This document shows positions 10,701 through 20,576 of a stretch of DNA of 64,000 nt, piece by piece. The stretch comes from Choristoneura fumiferana (Eukaryota; Arthropoda; Insecta; Lepidoptera; Tortricidae). The translations under genes were made by a program, and so were the position numbers. The stretch covers positions 1,597,651 through 1,661,650 of the forward strand of contig NC_133473.1 in NCBI RefSeq assembly GCF_025370935.1, in the 5' to 3' direction. Position 1 is the stretch's first letter. Each line of letters begins with the position of its first letter. The notes beneath the pieces are model-generated. The model was not told where the DNA came from. It did no database searches and worked only from the letters and a program-made list of their open reading frames with translations.

Positions 10701-13491
10701 AATTCAGCTATAAGTTGTTAGAAACTGTTTAGGCCTTGAGTTATATAGTATAACTTTTAGGTTTTTAGGCTGGTGCGTAACGAAGGATATAACAACAATT
10801 GATATAATTTTCATTTGATATAATGTAATTTATCTTAAAAACCAAAATTATTTCTATTGTTATTAATCGATTTGATGTACCATTCACCAATAAGTGGTCT
10901 ATCAATTTTTAAACAAGTTCCTATCAAATGAATATGTTCGATAAAGTGCGAACTTATTTTTCTGTTGACAGACACATATTGATTATTTTTTTGTGACATG
11001 CAAAATTAAACTTTAGGTGTAGTTAAAAATTTGGCTGATGTACATACTTTGGGTTAGGTTAAGTTTGGTTTATTTTATAAAAAGTTCTGTGAAGCTCCTA
11101 TTCTTTGAAATTATATCAAATGTTGTTATACCGATCATTACACACCCTTTTTTTAGGCTTTTGACTAAATCGTCAGCGAATCTTAGATGGTTCATTTTGG
11201 GCCTTCTTGAAAATTTTACCAGTACAGATTTTGAAACAGATTCTCTAGTCTACGCATCTTCCTGTCTCACTCTTCTTTCCAGGGAGTCAAATTGGAGAGT
11301 GGCCTTGCTATCCAAGTAAATACTGTTTTAGATCTTGCTAAAAGCTTCTGACATTATTCACTATTTTAGATTCCTCCAAAGATACTTGCGATAATATTTA
11401 AACTGACGAAAGTTTTGGCCTTGCTGCAACATGGGTACTAAAACGCGAGTGTACCGCTTCTTTCAAGGCCGCAAATCAGTCCTAATATTGCTACAAGCGT
11501 CTGTGGGCGGCGTGATGAACCACATGTCCGATTGACGGCATTAATACAAAAAGAGTGGTAGAAAGTCTTGAATGGATAAGCCAGATATAGTCTCCCATCG
11601 TTTAGTGATTCTTGCTAATAGTGATGTTGAACATGGCGGTTCCTTCAGGAGCCGGAGGTGTGCATCGGGTGCATGCAGGCGCCCGCCGACGTCAAACTAT
11701 CGCGGCGCTGCCTCCCGCCGCCGCCCGGCCTGCAGGGCGGCCCGCCCGAGTGCCAGCAGTGCCACTGCAGGTCAGTACCACCCACGATATTATACCACTC
11801 TTTTCCAGCCTCTACTCTACCTGCATTCGTCTGCGCTGCTTGCCACGGGTTACAAAAAGACATGTACTTAAATTGTAAAAAAATTTACAAACGATCATTT
11901 TACGGTTAGTCGATAAAACGGAGATAGTATCGAAGATGTGTCATGTCGATGATATGACTGCTTTATTATCAGCGTAGCACAGAATGCTAATATAAGTTAG
12001 GTCTAGGAAACATCGTTTCCATTACCCATATATTAGAAACAACTTGGGATCCAATACAGTGCCTTGGGGAATCCCAAACGTGTTGTCATTTGTGTCGCTT
12101 TTATGAATACTTAATTATTTAACACCCAGTAATATCTATATCTAATAGCTTCGTTACCATGTCAATGGAGCTCCCCGTATAGCGGTCACGTCCATTTAAA
12201 AAAAAAACTATAAATAAACTGTATCAAAGGCCTTTGCAGAGTTCACAAACACTGATGCGCTTTATGATTGATGTCGCTGCAACTTGCGATGCGAGATAAA
12301 TAATATATGGTGATTGCACTTATAGACCCACGGCAAAGGGTTGGAAAATCATTTCCCCAAAATCGTCATTTCCTAAAAACGATAATTATGATTATTATCA
12401 CTTTTTGTAGTGGAATCTTTTCCGATCAATGACGATGTCCGCTTCAAAGAGTAACGGTCGAGAAGACGGCTTGGGTCCATGAAAAATGACAGCTTATTTT
12501 CGCGCCTGTAAGTCTCTGGGGCTAAGTTTAAGTCCTCTCTATGCTAGGCTATGACGACATGGTGTGTATAATGTCAGGGTGCTGTGGTGCTGTTCGTGCA
12601 TGGCGCGATGGTGGGCGGCGCGCGCGGGCGCGGCGGGGGGGCCCCCGCGGAGTGGCTGGCGGCGCGCTGCAGCTGCCCCGTCTGCCGCGCCAACTGCTGT
12701 CTGCTCGACGTGTGCCCCGCCCTCACGAGGTCAGTGTCTACTGTCTGCCGTTTACTGAACTGCTGACCCAAATTCAAAATATTTATTGCATGGTCATGAG
12801 TCTTGTCTTTACATAGATGTTAAATTGTAAACGCATTCACTGCCACCTGGCTTCCACAGGTGCCACCGACGCACATGTGCGTTCAAAATGTATGATTATG
12901 ACAGCGGCACTGGACGAAGTTCCGAAAACGCATATGTGCGTCGGTGGCAGTGAATGCGTTAATCCATATCCATACTAATATAATAAATGCGAATGTTTGT
13001 GTGTTTGTCCGTCGTTCGTTTCAACGTGATTTTGGGCATAGGGATAGTTTATGGGCCAAAGACTGACATAAGCTACTTTTTGTCCCGGAAAAATGCAGTT
13101 GCCGGAGGAACAGCGCGCGATAACCGAATTCCACGCGGGCGAAGCCGCGGGCAAAAGCTAGTTAGGTATATATTTAGTTAAAAGTACATCATGTCCTGCC
13201 TCTGAGAGACGTGCAATAGTCTATTTCATAAATTATTAAATTAATAATAATTCATGAAATAATTTTCCAGAATAAGAAAATACCACAGTTAATGTCAAAT
13301 AAGAACATGATATAACAAATAATAAACACCAATCAATGTAACGCACAGGCGGGCAGTTAAGAAAATCGATTATTAAGGAGTAAACTAAAACAAAGCATAA
13401 ATTCAATTACTCCCAATATTTTGGGACATCGAAAACCTGCCATTATCTACACTATTTATTTTATTATCCTTACAGAACCCAGTCCAGTTAA
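7714..13491 (+). CDS. TMEM129: TMEM129 E3 ubiquitin-protein ligase, block copy 1 (six exons, frameshift in RING exon)
   Basis: Exons: 7714-8126, 8856-8985, 10275-10529, 11649-11770, 12578-12729, 13476-13491 (TAA). Each has GT/AG borders, and phases match except for a slip inside exon 5. The start MDILITLAYLLF and the order of conserved blocks (FxxAG near residue 27, NTEFRG, ETWLIKVSSYS, CIGCMQ, CQQCHCR, CPVCR, LLDVC) match animal TMEM129. That family is a three-pass ER membrane ligase with an atypical C-terminal RING, acting in ER-associated degradation with Derlin-1 (family knowledge). The hydrophobic segments are near residues 3-18, 55-75 and 85-105. In exon 5 the WCCSCMARWW part and the EWLAARCSCPVCR part are in different frames across a run of 7 G (12635-12641). 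A run of 8 would give about 362 residues, the human length. This is either a sequencing slip or a broken allele. Confidence 0.93.
9135..9342. mobile_element. Foldback element inserted in TMEM129 intron 2, copy 1 only
   Basis: Two 57-bp arms, 9165-9221 and 9286-9342, are nearly perfect inverted repeats containing CTCACGTCTTAAACCGAG. The insertion is flanked by a direct repeat of about 15 bp, ATCTTTTTGTATTTT (9119-9133 and 9343-9357). Copy 2 has one such word and no insert (near 24352). Related fragments are at 2712-2790 and 57523-57560. Confidence 0.75.
9905..10080 (+). mobile_element. 3' end of a LINE/SINE-type retroposon in TMEM129 intron 2
   Basis: The word GGATTCTTCTCAACAGAGGT followed by TTGAATAAAGATATTTTGAG and a degenerate TTTGACTTTGA tail has the look of a retroposon 3' end. 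The block copy 2 version (about 24970-25195) carries about 90 extra bases at its left side. Confidence 0.5.
10554..10704 (+). mobile_element. tRNA-derived SINE-like element in TMEM129 intron 3 (copy 1)
   Basis: 151 bp flanked by a perfect 12-bp duplication CAGCTATAAGTT (10542-10553, 10705-10716). Begins AAGATCGGTTTTTTGG and ends TTTGTATTTTCAATT, with a B-box-like GGATTCGATTCCC. The same insertion is at 25677-25827 in copy 2, so it predates the copies. A relative is at 28963-29202. Confidence 0.75.
10881..11037. mobile_element. MITE, family B (CATCAGCCAAATA termini), copy 1 only
   Basis: Left end CATTCACCAATAAGTGGTCT and right end TTTGGCTGATG match the termini of the copies at 42206-42494 and 60734-60905. 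ATGTAC is repeated on both sides (10875-10880, 11038-11043) and occurs once in copy 2 (25981-25986). Confidence 0.7.
12578..12729 (+). other. TMEM129: TMEM129 exon 5 (RING), copy 1, with 7-G run shifting frame
   Basis: Acceptor ATGTCAG at 12571-12577, donor GTCAGT at 12730. Phase-2 entry from exon 4 (CAC TGC AG + G GTG CTG TGG) gives HCRVLWCCSCMARWW, as in the family. After the G run at 12635-12641 the correct frame (EWLAARCSCPVCRANCCLLDVC) is the other one. One more G, or two fewer, restores a phase that also fits the last exon (TR|TQSS stop). Confidence 0.85.
12833..12960. mobile_element. Palindromic MITE in TMEM129 intron 5 (copy 1)
   Basis: AACGCATTCACTGCCACC at the left is matched by GGTGGCAGTGAATGCGTT at the right, with inner GACGCACATGTGCGTT palindromes. 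Also in copy 2 at 27791-27918. Confidence 0.75.
12965..13161 (+). mobile_element. Lep1-like non-autonomous Helitron (copy 1)
   Basis: Starts near ATCCATACTAATATAATAAA and ends with hairpin CGCGGGCGAAGCCGCGGG then CAAAAGCTAG. A GC-rich hairpin close to a CTAG end is the Helitron 3' signature. No terminal inverted repeat or target duplication is visible. Counterpart at 27925-28121. Confidence 0.7.
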
Positions 13492-13547
13492 GCCGCGCAT
13501 AGAAGTGTAGTTGCAGTAGCGGGCCTGTATGAATTAATTTAATAATT

Positions 13548-13553
13548 AATAAA
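13548..13553 (+). terminator. Polyadenylation signal AATAAA of TMEM129 copy 1
   Basis: AATAAA 57 bases after the TAA stop at 13489-13491. The copy 2 equivalent is 28508-28513. In both copies it overlaps the left end of the transposon that follows. Confidence 0.5.
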
Positions 13554-14216
13554 CTCTGGCCAGCGAAAGCTGTCAACGAGAAACCGCGGCAAATTTAAAA
13601 AAAAATGAGGCTTCTGTACACTGATTAAACGATGTTGATACTTAGATATTATTTAAATTTTCCAGATACCAAATTATACTCGAGTCTCTTCAAGCTACAT
13701 CAAAATTCATGTAATAATGTGTGAAAGTTGATGATGCACTTTAGGAGTCCCTTGGTAGATTTTATGACCTTTGTCAGTGCCTATTTACGTACAGTCCAGA
13801 TGCATTATTTTTTGGACCATTTTCACCAGATTGGTATAAAATGTATCTTCTAACATTTTAATTCTAACATAATCTTATAACATTTTGCATTTTGAGGACG
13901 GTAGGAGGTTGAGTTAACCCGTTGAACGCCCTGCCCGCCACAGTGGCGCGTATCTAAGTACTTGTGATTAGTCAATTTTTGTTACTAGTTTCGATCACCC
14001 TTTAACATAGGGTACTAGTCCAAAATTACCCAAAAAAGTCGTAGGTCGCGCGACGGGTTAAAAAAATTATGATTTCTTATAGCAGAAGTATCAAAATTAT
14101 CAAAGCGGGCTAGAACGATAATACATATATAAATTTTGACAGTCTCAAAAATGAAAATGATACCAGATTAAAGTTTCGTAAAAAATGCGTGGGCAGCTTT
14201 GGCTGGCCAGAGTTTA
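13550..14216. mobile_element. Non-autonomous DNA transposon with TAAACTCTGGCCAGC termini (copy 1)
   Basis: About 670 bp. Left terminus TAAACTCTGGCCAGCGAAAG pairs with the right terminus CTTTGGCTGGCCAGAGTTTA (14197-14216), both extended by partial matches. A solitary end lies at 7248-7380 in the TMEM129 upstream region. The interior holds a smaller repeat with ends TTAACCCGTTG / CGACGGGTTAA (13915-14060). The copy 2 counterpart at 28510-29434 carries a further insertion. Confidence 0.65.
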
Positions 14217-14369
14217 TCTGTAATATTGTCGTGTATGTAACACAATATGCTATACGCTATAGTGTCGTATAATTTTTAAGTAGTCCGTCTATAAAAATAT
14301 TGAAATCATCAGAAAGTATTGAATACTTTTTTTTTTTCAAAAAACAAAAAATGATGATGTTATAGCCAG

Positions 14370-14935
14370 TTAAGGCTGCGTTTACCAAAGATGTGCGCGT
14401 TGTGAGGATTGTGTTTTTCATGAACCAATAGAAACGCTTCATTTACCTATACTCGCACAGCACATCTCTGGTGGAAACAGCTGAGCGGAAAGGACAGGCT
14501 TTCTGGTGGAAAGATCGAGGCGAGGTAAATGAACCGTTCCTATTGGTTCAATGAAAAACCGGAGCCTAAATTTCGAGTGACGTCACGCCGTGCCGTTACG
14601 CCGGGCTAAAAAGTGAGACCCACACATATAGATTACACTAGATTACTCAAATGCATCTACTTCGCGTGTCTGAAACCCGACCAAACGTCGAGGTTGGCCC
14701 CATACAAAGACTGACCGCTAACTGACTAATCATGACTAGTGACTGACTCGAGCCCCACGGCGCGGGCGGGCGGCGCATTTGAATCGATTTTGCGCGGACA
14801 TCGGGGAACTCACATCGCTAATTCGCTCTTGAGACGTCACAGTAGATATAAAAAAGTGGCACGGTTGGTTTTCATACAGATTGAGGTGTTTGCGTTATCT
14901 AGTGTAATCTATATCTGTGGTGAGACCCTACTCCC
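14370..14935. repeat. Cluster of MITE-like foldback repeats
   Basis: 14370-14560 belongs to the family also seen at 39533-39715 (GTGTTTTTCATGAACCAATAGAAACG). 14606-14930 is bounded by inverted words (GTGAGACCCACACATATAG at the left, its approximate complement at 14903-14928). Reading frames through it are not conserved protein. Counterpart in copy 2 at 29589-30150. Confidence 0.55.
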
Positions 14936-15118
14936 GACCATAGACGCGCTTCATCTTTGTCCTTTTTTTTTAATTTAAGGGGCGGCCACACCGCTGCTTA
15001 AAAAGCGGTGACGGCACGGAATCGCAGTGACGCTTCGTATGCGCACCGTTTTTATCGCATGCCCTCCACACCAACAATAAGTGTACAATATTTTCTGCTA
15101 ATCTAACTAACGGGCTAA

Positions 15119-15224
15119 GGGGCTGTTTCACCATCCTGTCCCCGTCTATTCGAACAAAACAAATAGAGACGGCATCACACCTAACCGCCAGTTAACACTA
15201 ATCAATGAATGGTCAAACAGCCCC
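15119..15224. mobile_element. PIF/Harbinger-like MITE, copy 1 only
   Basis: 106 bp with inverted termini GGGGCTGTTTCACCAT and ATGGTCAAACAGCCCC, flanked by TAA on both sides (15116-15118, 15225-15227). Copy 2 reads GGGCTAAATATA at 30322-30333 with one TAA and no insert. A 3-bp TAA duplication is typical of PIF/Harbinger. A truncated relative is at 63660-63733. Confidence 0.85.
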
Positions 15225-16559
15225 TAAATATAATATTTTTTTACTCAGGAAACTACCAAATTCGACTGTACTTTTCAAGTTATTTAACCACATGCCACAT
15301 TGTCTCGCGCTCAGCATCAGAATCGTAATCGGGCGTTTTTGTGTAAAGGGCAGGGTGTACTGCACTTACTTTTTTTTCAATTTTGAAACAATATGGTTTT
15401 TCCTATTCAGAATCAAGAGCACAATCGGTAGTTTAAAAAAAAAGTTCCCATTCACATACATAAGTAATTTTATGAGTTAGTTTTGTTACGCTCAGTATAT
15501 CCTAGTGCTGTAAAACAGAGGTGTGAAAATACTCGAGGAAAAGGCGAAAAAAAAGGGGACGGTGGTACAGATAAAAAAGTCAACTCGTTAAAATGAGAAA
15601 TGAAAATAGAAAAGTGCCTGTTTATTCTGATAAGAGAATAAGTACATTTATTACAAAACTACGATTTCTTGGAAAATACCTAGTTTTTAATGCGATTGGT
15701 CGATTCTACATGTCTTCACTAGAAGCACACTCTTAGGCTACGGGCTTTAGCCGAAAAAAAAAACTGAATGTTTGATGTTAGAGGAAATTTACTATGACTA
15801 TGCAATATCGTGTTAAATTAGTGACCGTACATTTGCATGCAGATACCATTTGAAATCTGTCTAAAGAATATAAAAGTATCTACTGTATCAAATTATAACA
15901 AATTTTACATTATAGGAGTGATCAAAGAGAATTTAGTGAAAATTTTAACGGCCAGTAATTTGTTATTACGTTGATGACTGTGCAATATTTTCTAATTTTT
16001 ATAATTGCAAACTTGTGCTGTGAACATAAACATTTTAAACATATATATTTTGGGCGTGGTGCTATACTCATATTAATTGTAAAATAAAGTGAATAAATTT
16101 GTATTGTAATTATTCAATTTATGACAAGGAAGGTCAACTTATTTGATTTTCAGGCCTTTCCTTTGTAATTTGGTGTATCTACATGATGTTGATGTAGGTA
16201 GTTCAGTTGTCTGTAGCAATATGGTACTTTACAACTCCTGAGTTTGTCATATTGGTCGATATTTCAATATCGTTTATCAAGTATAAATGTAAATTGTGGA
16301 CTGTTTTATTGATTTTTCATAAAGTCTATCAAAATCCAAAGCATAGGTAATCAAATGTAAAAGAATATTTAACGGTTATTTTTAAAAAATCACGTAAATA
16401 ACCTGAAATTCCTTATTTTTACAAATCTTTTGCCAATATCGAGGGATTCCCCGTGCTTCCGAACCGAGTAATAGTGCTAGAATAGGTAATAAATAAAAAA
16501 TGAACTTTTAAAATTTCTTTAAATGCTGTACTTACTCAATTAAAATCTTATGGTTTTAC
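15225..16559. other. AT-rich non-coding sequence shared by both block copies
   Basis: No gene, splice-bounded exon or clear repeat recognised. Conserved at high identity with about 30333-31661. Confidence 0.4.
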
Positions 16560-16759
16560 CTGTTGTTTTTCAAAACCTTTGTACAATCGAGGAAACAATC
16601 GCGTACCAAGGTGGAACCTTTTAACAGTCAATTTCACTAGAATAGGACCAGCGAATAGCAGCAGCATGACAGCAAATATAAAAAATTGGCAACACTTTAT
16701 CAATAAACAAATACCTACGTAACAGGGGTCACACACATGCGTGCAAGCGTTCTTACATT
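16560..16759 (-). CDS. Candidate internal exon of an unrecognised Cys-rich membrane protein (copy 1)
   Basis: On the minus strand an acceptor TTTTGTAG precedes an open frame reading ECKNACTHVCDPCYVG, then a strongly hydrophobic segment (FFIFAVMLLLFAGPILVKL), then VKRFHLGTRLFPRLYK. A GTAAAA donor follows at 16558-16559. The same frame is preserved in copy 2 (31662-31863) with one substitution (K to T) before the 3' end, where a 2-bp indel changes phase at the donor. No family is recognised and no partner exons were found, so it may be a chance open frame. Confidence 0.3.
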
Positions 16760-16949
16760 CTACAAAATGATATTATATGGAATGAAAAGAGACGGCATGG
16801 ATTTTATCCATAAAAAAATGATTCTAATTCGGTCAGAACGGTATCCATATCCGATTCACGAAGTTCAAATTCAAAGCTTACCATCACATATAAATAATAA
16901 ATAAAATCACGGACATTGACGTGGAATGGTTTTCAATAGGTACCTACCT

Positions 16950-17200
16950 CATCCCAGCCTATATACGTCCCACTGCTGGGCACAGGCCTCCTCTCAGAAC
17001 AAGAGGCTTGGGCATAGTTCCACACGGGCCCAGTGCGGATTGGGAACTTCGCACGCACCATTGAATCGCTTCGCAGGTGTGTGCAGGTTTCCTCACGATG
17101 TTTTCCTTCACCGCAAAGCTCGTGGTAAATTTCAAATGTAATTCCGCACATGATTTCAAAAACTCAGAGGTGCGAGCCGGCAAACCACTACCCACCAGCT
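16950..17200 (-). mobile_element. tRNA-derived SINE with deleted B box (block copy 1)
   Basis: Same family as 3769-4066. Compared with copy 2 (32054-32353) it lacks about 40 bp covering the GGTTCGAACCC B box, so the two blocks differ by a small deletion inside an already shared SINE. Confidence 0.75.
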
Positions 17201-17567
17201 TCACCTATTGATCAGGTATTCCTGTGAATGTGAATGACCTAGCTTTACATTTGTCAGAATCAAATTTACTTTAGATAGCTATTGCTAGCTCGCTGGTCCT
17301 ATTCTATGATTTCTTTGGCAGATGTATGAAAAGTCAACAATGCCACCCCAAGTGACTGTTTCTTTGACTATGAAATGACATTATGAATTGTAAATGTATA
17401 TAAGAATGTAGGTAATTAGTTTTATAATATCGAATCGAATGGTTAGAATTGTAAATAAATGTGATCTGTAATTTTGTATATAGTATTACATCTTTTATTT
17501 ACGAATCCTGTACAGACAAATCTAAGGCTGCGTCTCCAGATGTGCGCGGATGCGTTGCTAAGAATGT

Positions 17568-17700
17568 ATTTCGTCACTACTTTAAAAAAAGTCGTATCTC
17601 AAATGGATAACTTTTCTGAGTGCACTTTATGACCATTGGGTCAAGGTTCAATTTTGTTGACGTATTGATTTGAGATTTTTTTCAAAGTAGTGACGATTTG
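17568..17700. mobile_element. Foldback MITE, family C (CGTCACTACTTT termini)
   Basis: Left CGTCACTACTTTAAAAAAAG pairs with right TTTTTTTCAAAGTAGTGACG; inner TCTCAAAT/ATTTGAGA arms. Other copies at 32727-32850 and 48521-48657, with a half copy near 20280-20335. Confidence 0.7.
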
Positions 17701-17716
17701 TGCCAATAGAAACGCT

Positions 17717-18070
17717 TTTTAACCCCGGCGAAAAGAGGGTGTTATAAGTTTTTAACCCCCGACGAAAAAGAGGGTGTTATAAGTTTGACCGCTATGTGTG
17801 TCTGTGTGTTGTGTGTCTGTGTGTCTGTATGTCTGTGTGTCTGTGTGTCTGTCTGTGGCACCGTAGCTCTTAAACGGGTGGACCGATTTGAATGCGGTTT
17901 TTTTATTTGAAAGCTGGTTTCTAGCGATGGATCTTAAACATGATTTTATCAAAATCGGTTCAGCCGTTTTCAAGATCATCAGATCTTTTGTTCGCTGCGG
18001 TAGGAATCTTAGACGCATAATGGATATTACTTTACTTTCAAACATATTTGGGACCTAAAATTTGAAACAC
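17717..18070 (+). repeat. Dispersed repeat with TGTGTC microsatellite
   Basis: A duplicated AAAGAGGGTGTTATAAGTTT word, a (TGTGTGTC)n-like stretch at 17795-17856, then conserved words such as GACCGATTTGAATGCGG. An inverted, diverged copy is at 60130-60345. Non-coding. Confidence 0.6.
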
Positions 18071-18094
18071 CCATGTATGCTATAGCTACGCAAG

Positions 18095-19580
18095 ATTATG
18101 GAACTCGGCCTGATGCTGCAGCCAGGATATCCAGAACACTAGTAGGTACACTCTTAATAAAACTATAGCAGATATATCGTGTTTTGGGTCGTTTTGATCA
18201 GTATTTGATTCTACAAACAATGCAGTGGTGGCAACAGGATGAGCTGATGCTACAGCCAGGATATCCAGCACATAGTTACACTCTATAAAAAATAATAGCA
18301 CATATGTCGTGTTTGGATTCGTTTTTGATCAGTAATTGATTCTACATACAAATGCAGTGGTGGCAAACACGACGAGCTGATGCTGCAGCCAGGATATTCA
18401 GCACACCAGTATATTCTGAAAAAATAATAGCAGATATGTCGTGTTTAATTCCTTTTGATCAGTATTTGATTCTACATACAATGCAATGGTGGCAACACGA
18501 TGAGCTGATGCTGCAGCCAGGATATCCAGCACACTATACCTCTATAAAAAAGAATAGCACATATGTCGTGTTTGAATCGTTTTGATCAGTAATTGATTCT
18601 ACATACAATTCAGTGGTGGCAACACGACGAGCGATGCTACAGCCAGGATATCCAGCACACACAGTATACTCTTGAAAAAATATAGCAGATATGTCGTGTT
18701 TGGATTCGTTTTGATCAGTAATTGATTCTACATATCAATACAGTGGTGGCAACACGACGAGCTGATGCTACAGCCAGGATATCCAGCACACCAGTATACT
18801 CTTGAAAAAATAATAGCAGATATGTCGTGCTTGGATTCGTTTTGATCAGTAATTGATTCTACATACAAAGTAGTGGTGGCAACACGACGAGCTGATGCTG
18901 CAGCCAGGATATTCAGCACACCAGTATACTCTTGAAAAAATAATAGCAGATATGTCGTGTTTGGATTCGTTTTGATCAGTAATTGATTCTACATACAATG
19001 CAGTGGTGGTGGTAACACGACGAGCTGATGCTGCAGCCAGGATATTCAGCACACCACCATACTCTTAAAAAAAAAAAAAAGCAGATATTTCGTGTTTAAT
19101 TCCTTTTGATCAGTATTTGATTCTACATACAATGCAATGGTGGCAACACGATGAGCTGATGCTCAGCCAGGATATCCAGCACACTAGTACACTCTATAAA
19201 AAATAATAGCACATATTCGTGTTTGGAATCGTTTTGATCAGTAATTTGATTCTAACATACAATGCAGTGGTGGTGACATGACGAGCTGATGCTGCAGCCA
19301 GGATATCCAGCACCACTAGTACACTCTATAAAAATAATAGCACATATGTCGTGTTTGGAATCGTTTTGATCAGTATTGATTCTACATACAATGCAGTGGT
19401 GGCAACAACGACGAGCTGATGTTAAGCCAGGATATCCAGCAACAGTATACTCTTGAAAAAATAATAGCAGATATGTCGTGTTTGATTCCTTTTGATCAGT
19501 ATTTGATTCTACGTACAATGCAATGGTGGCAACAAGATGAGCTGATGCTGCAGCCAGGATAATCAACACACTAGTACAGT
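18095..19580. repeat. Satellite-like tandem array, about 12 units of about 130 bp
   Basis: The word CAGCCAGGATAT (or a variant) recurs about every 125-134 bp, near 18120, 18255, 18388, 18517, 18642, 18772, 18903, 19037, 19165, 19297, 19426 and 19552. Each unit contains GATGAGCTGATGCTGCAGCC, ATATGTCGTGTTTG, TTTTGATCAGTA and TTGATTCTACATACAATGCA. Open frames inside are periodic by-products. There is no counterpart in or beside copy 2. Confidence 0.92.
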
Positions 19581-19718
19581 TTAAAAAGATATATTATATC
19601 AAAGTTTAAAAAACATGAAATAAAAACTTAAACTTAAAATTTAAAAACCCCGACTTAAAAAACGCCAGCAAAAATAAAATAAAAACGCCCGAAAAAAACG
19701 CTGCTTGAAAAGACAATT

Positions 19719-20120
19719 AAAAAGTAAAAAAATAATTATGCGCTACTAGCTATTGCCCGCGACTTCATCTGCGAAGAATTCGTTTATCTCTATCCCGCGG
19801 GGACTATACTGATTGCCCGCAAAATTAGCCTAAGTTAATTTAGTTTAAAGTATCTAGTAATATTTTTTTAATCTAAGCGTTGTCGGTGTCGGGGACCGCT
19901 TAATACTTTAAAAAAACACATATTTAGTTTCATGTTAACTTGCGGTCCCCGACACCGACAACGCTTAGATAAAAAAATATTACTAGATACTTTATACTAA
20001 ATTAACTAGGCTAATTTTGCGGGCAATCAGTATAGTCCCGCGGGGATAGAGATAACGAATTCTCTCGCAGATGAAGTCGCGGGCAATAGCTAGGTAGCGC
20101 ATAATTATTTTTTACTTTTT
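19719..20120. repeat. Long palindrome running into the assembly gap
   Basis: The left arm (about 19719-19903) and right arm (about 19947-20120) are near-perfect inverted repeats of about 175 bp around a spacer of about 40 bp. Markers are GCGTTGTCGGTGTCGGGGAC on the left, its complement on the right, and outer AATAATTATGCGCTAC / GTAGCGCATAATTATT. Arm tips contain the Helitron-like TTGCCCGCGACTTC word. The right arm ends at the first N. Confidence 0.88.
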
Positions 20121-20220
20121 NNNNNNNNNNNNNNNNNNNNNNNNNNNNNNNNNNNNNNNNNNNNNNNNNNNNNNNNNNNNNNNNNNNNNNNNNNNNNNNN
20201 NNNNNNNNNNNNNNNNNNNN
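20121..20220. other. Assembly gap (100 N)
   Basis: Exactly 100 unknown bases, the usual placeholder for a gap of unknown size. The sequence on either side is unrelated. Confidence 0.97.
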
Positions 20221-20485
20221 CTCTGGGAAAACGCATGTTTTCGAGTTTTAGCCCAAGCAAAGTTATTTATAAGCTTCACTCACAAAAATTATTGGTTTTG
20301 AGGTACAAGCTTTTTTATTAAAAGTAGTGACGAAATGCAAACATACATATTTTATATTAAGTATCTAGTCTTCCACAATCACAACTCATCAGGGCTTCGG
20401 CATGGTACTAATTGACTTCAATAAGGATATTTACGATCACCTGGAGTGTTCAAAGTCTAAACAATATCAAAAAAAAGTTATTTAC
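20221..20485. other. Putative beta-COP intron 1 start plus MITE fragment
   Basis: No exon seen. 20280-20335 matches one end of family C MITEs (TTTTGAGGTACAAGC, AAAAGTAGTGACGAAAT). Confidence 0.4.
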
Positions 20486-20576
20486 CAAGGTCAAGCTTGA
20501 GCTGCATGTCATTGGAAGGTTCGGAGTCTGTCGGGAAGTTGATTAATGTGTAACATGGCTGCTCTACTCCCGCCAT
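20486..20576 (-). CDS. beta-COP: Coatomer subunit beta (beta-COP), first coding exon only
   Basis: On the minus strand ATG at 20576 opens a 30-codon exon, MAGVEQPCYTLINFPTDSEP then SNDMQLKLDL and one base of the next codon. It ends at a GTAAAT donor (20485-20480) and is preceded by an acceptor-like ATTCCAG at 20581-20587. The CYTLIN-P-D-EP---L-K-DLE pattern is the conserved N terminus of animal beta-COP, a subunit of the COPI vesicle coat at the Golgi (family knowledge). The remaining exons should lie at lower coordinates, but the exon is followed after about 265 bp by the gap, and none is found beyond it. It is head to head with TMEM129 copy 2. Short, so identity rests on the motif. Confidence 0.78.

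Larger units (their letters stand above)
4329..17716. repeat. Duplicated block, copy 1 (partner 20913-32870)
   Basis: Homology to copy 2 starts at the CACAGCATAGTCAGCAGG word (4329 against 20913) and runs to the GTGCCAATAGAAACGCTT word near 17716 (against about 32870). It spans a whole TMEM129 gene. Copy 1 is longer mainly because of extra transposon insertions at 5482-6219, about 6350-6990, 9135-9342, 10881-11037 and 15119-15224. Confidence 0.93.

Noticed and set aside
12541..12816. Other-frame open frames over the GC-rich TMEM129 RING exon
   Set aside because: Shadows of exon 5 in wrong frames; they lack the Cys pattern of the family.
14739..14978. 79-residue open frame, also at 29949-30188
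   Set aside because: Lies across inverted-repeat transposon sequence; similarity between blocks only reflects the block duplication, and there are no splice sites or family motif.
18095..19580. CRISPR-like array or protein repeats
   Set aside because: Units of about 130 bp repeat along their whole length with no spacer/repeat contrast, in a eukaryotic genome; the open frames inside are by-products of the period.
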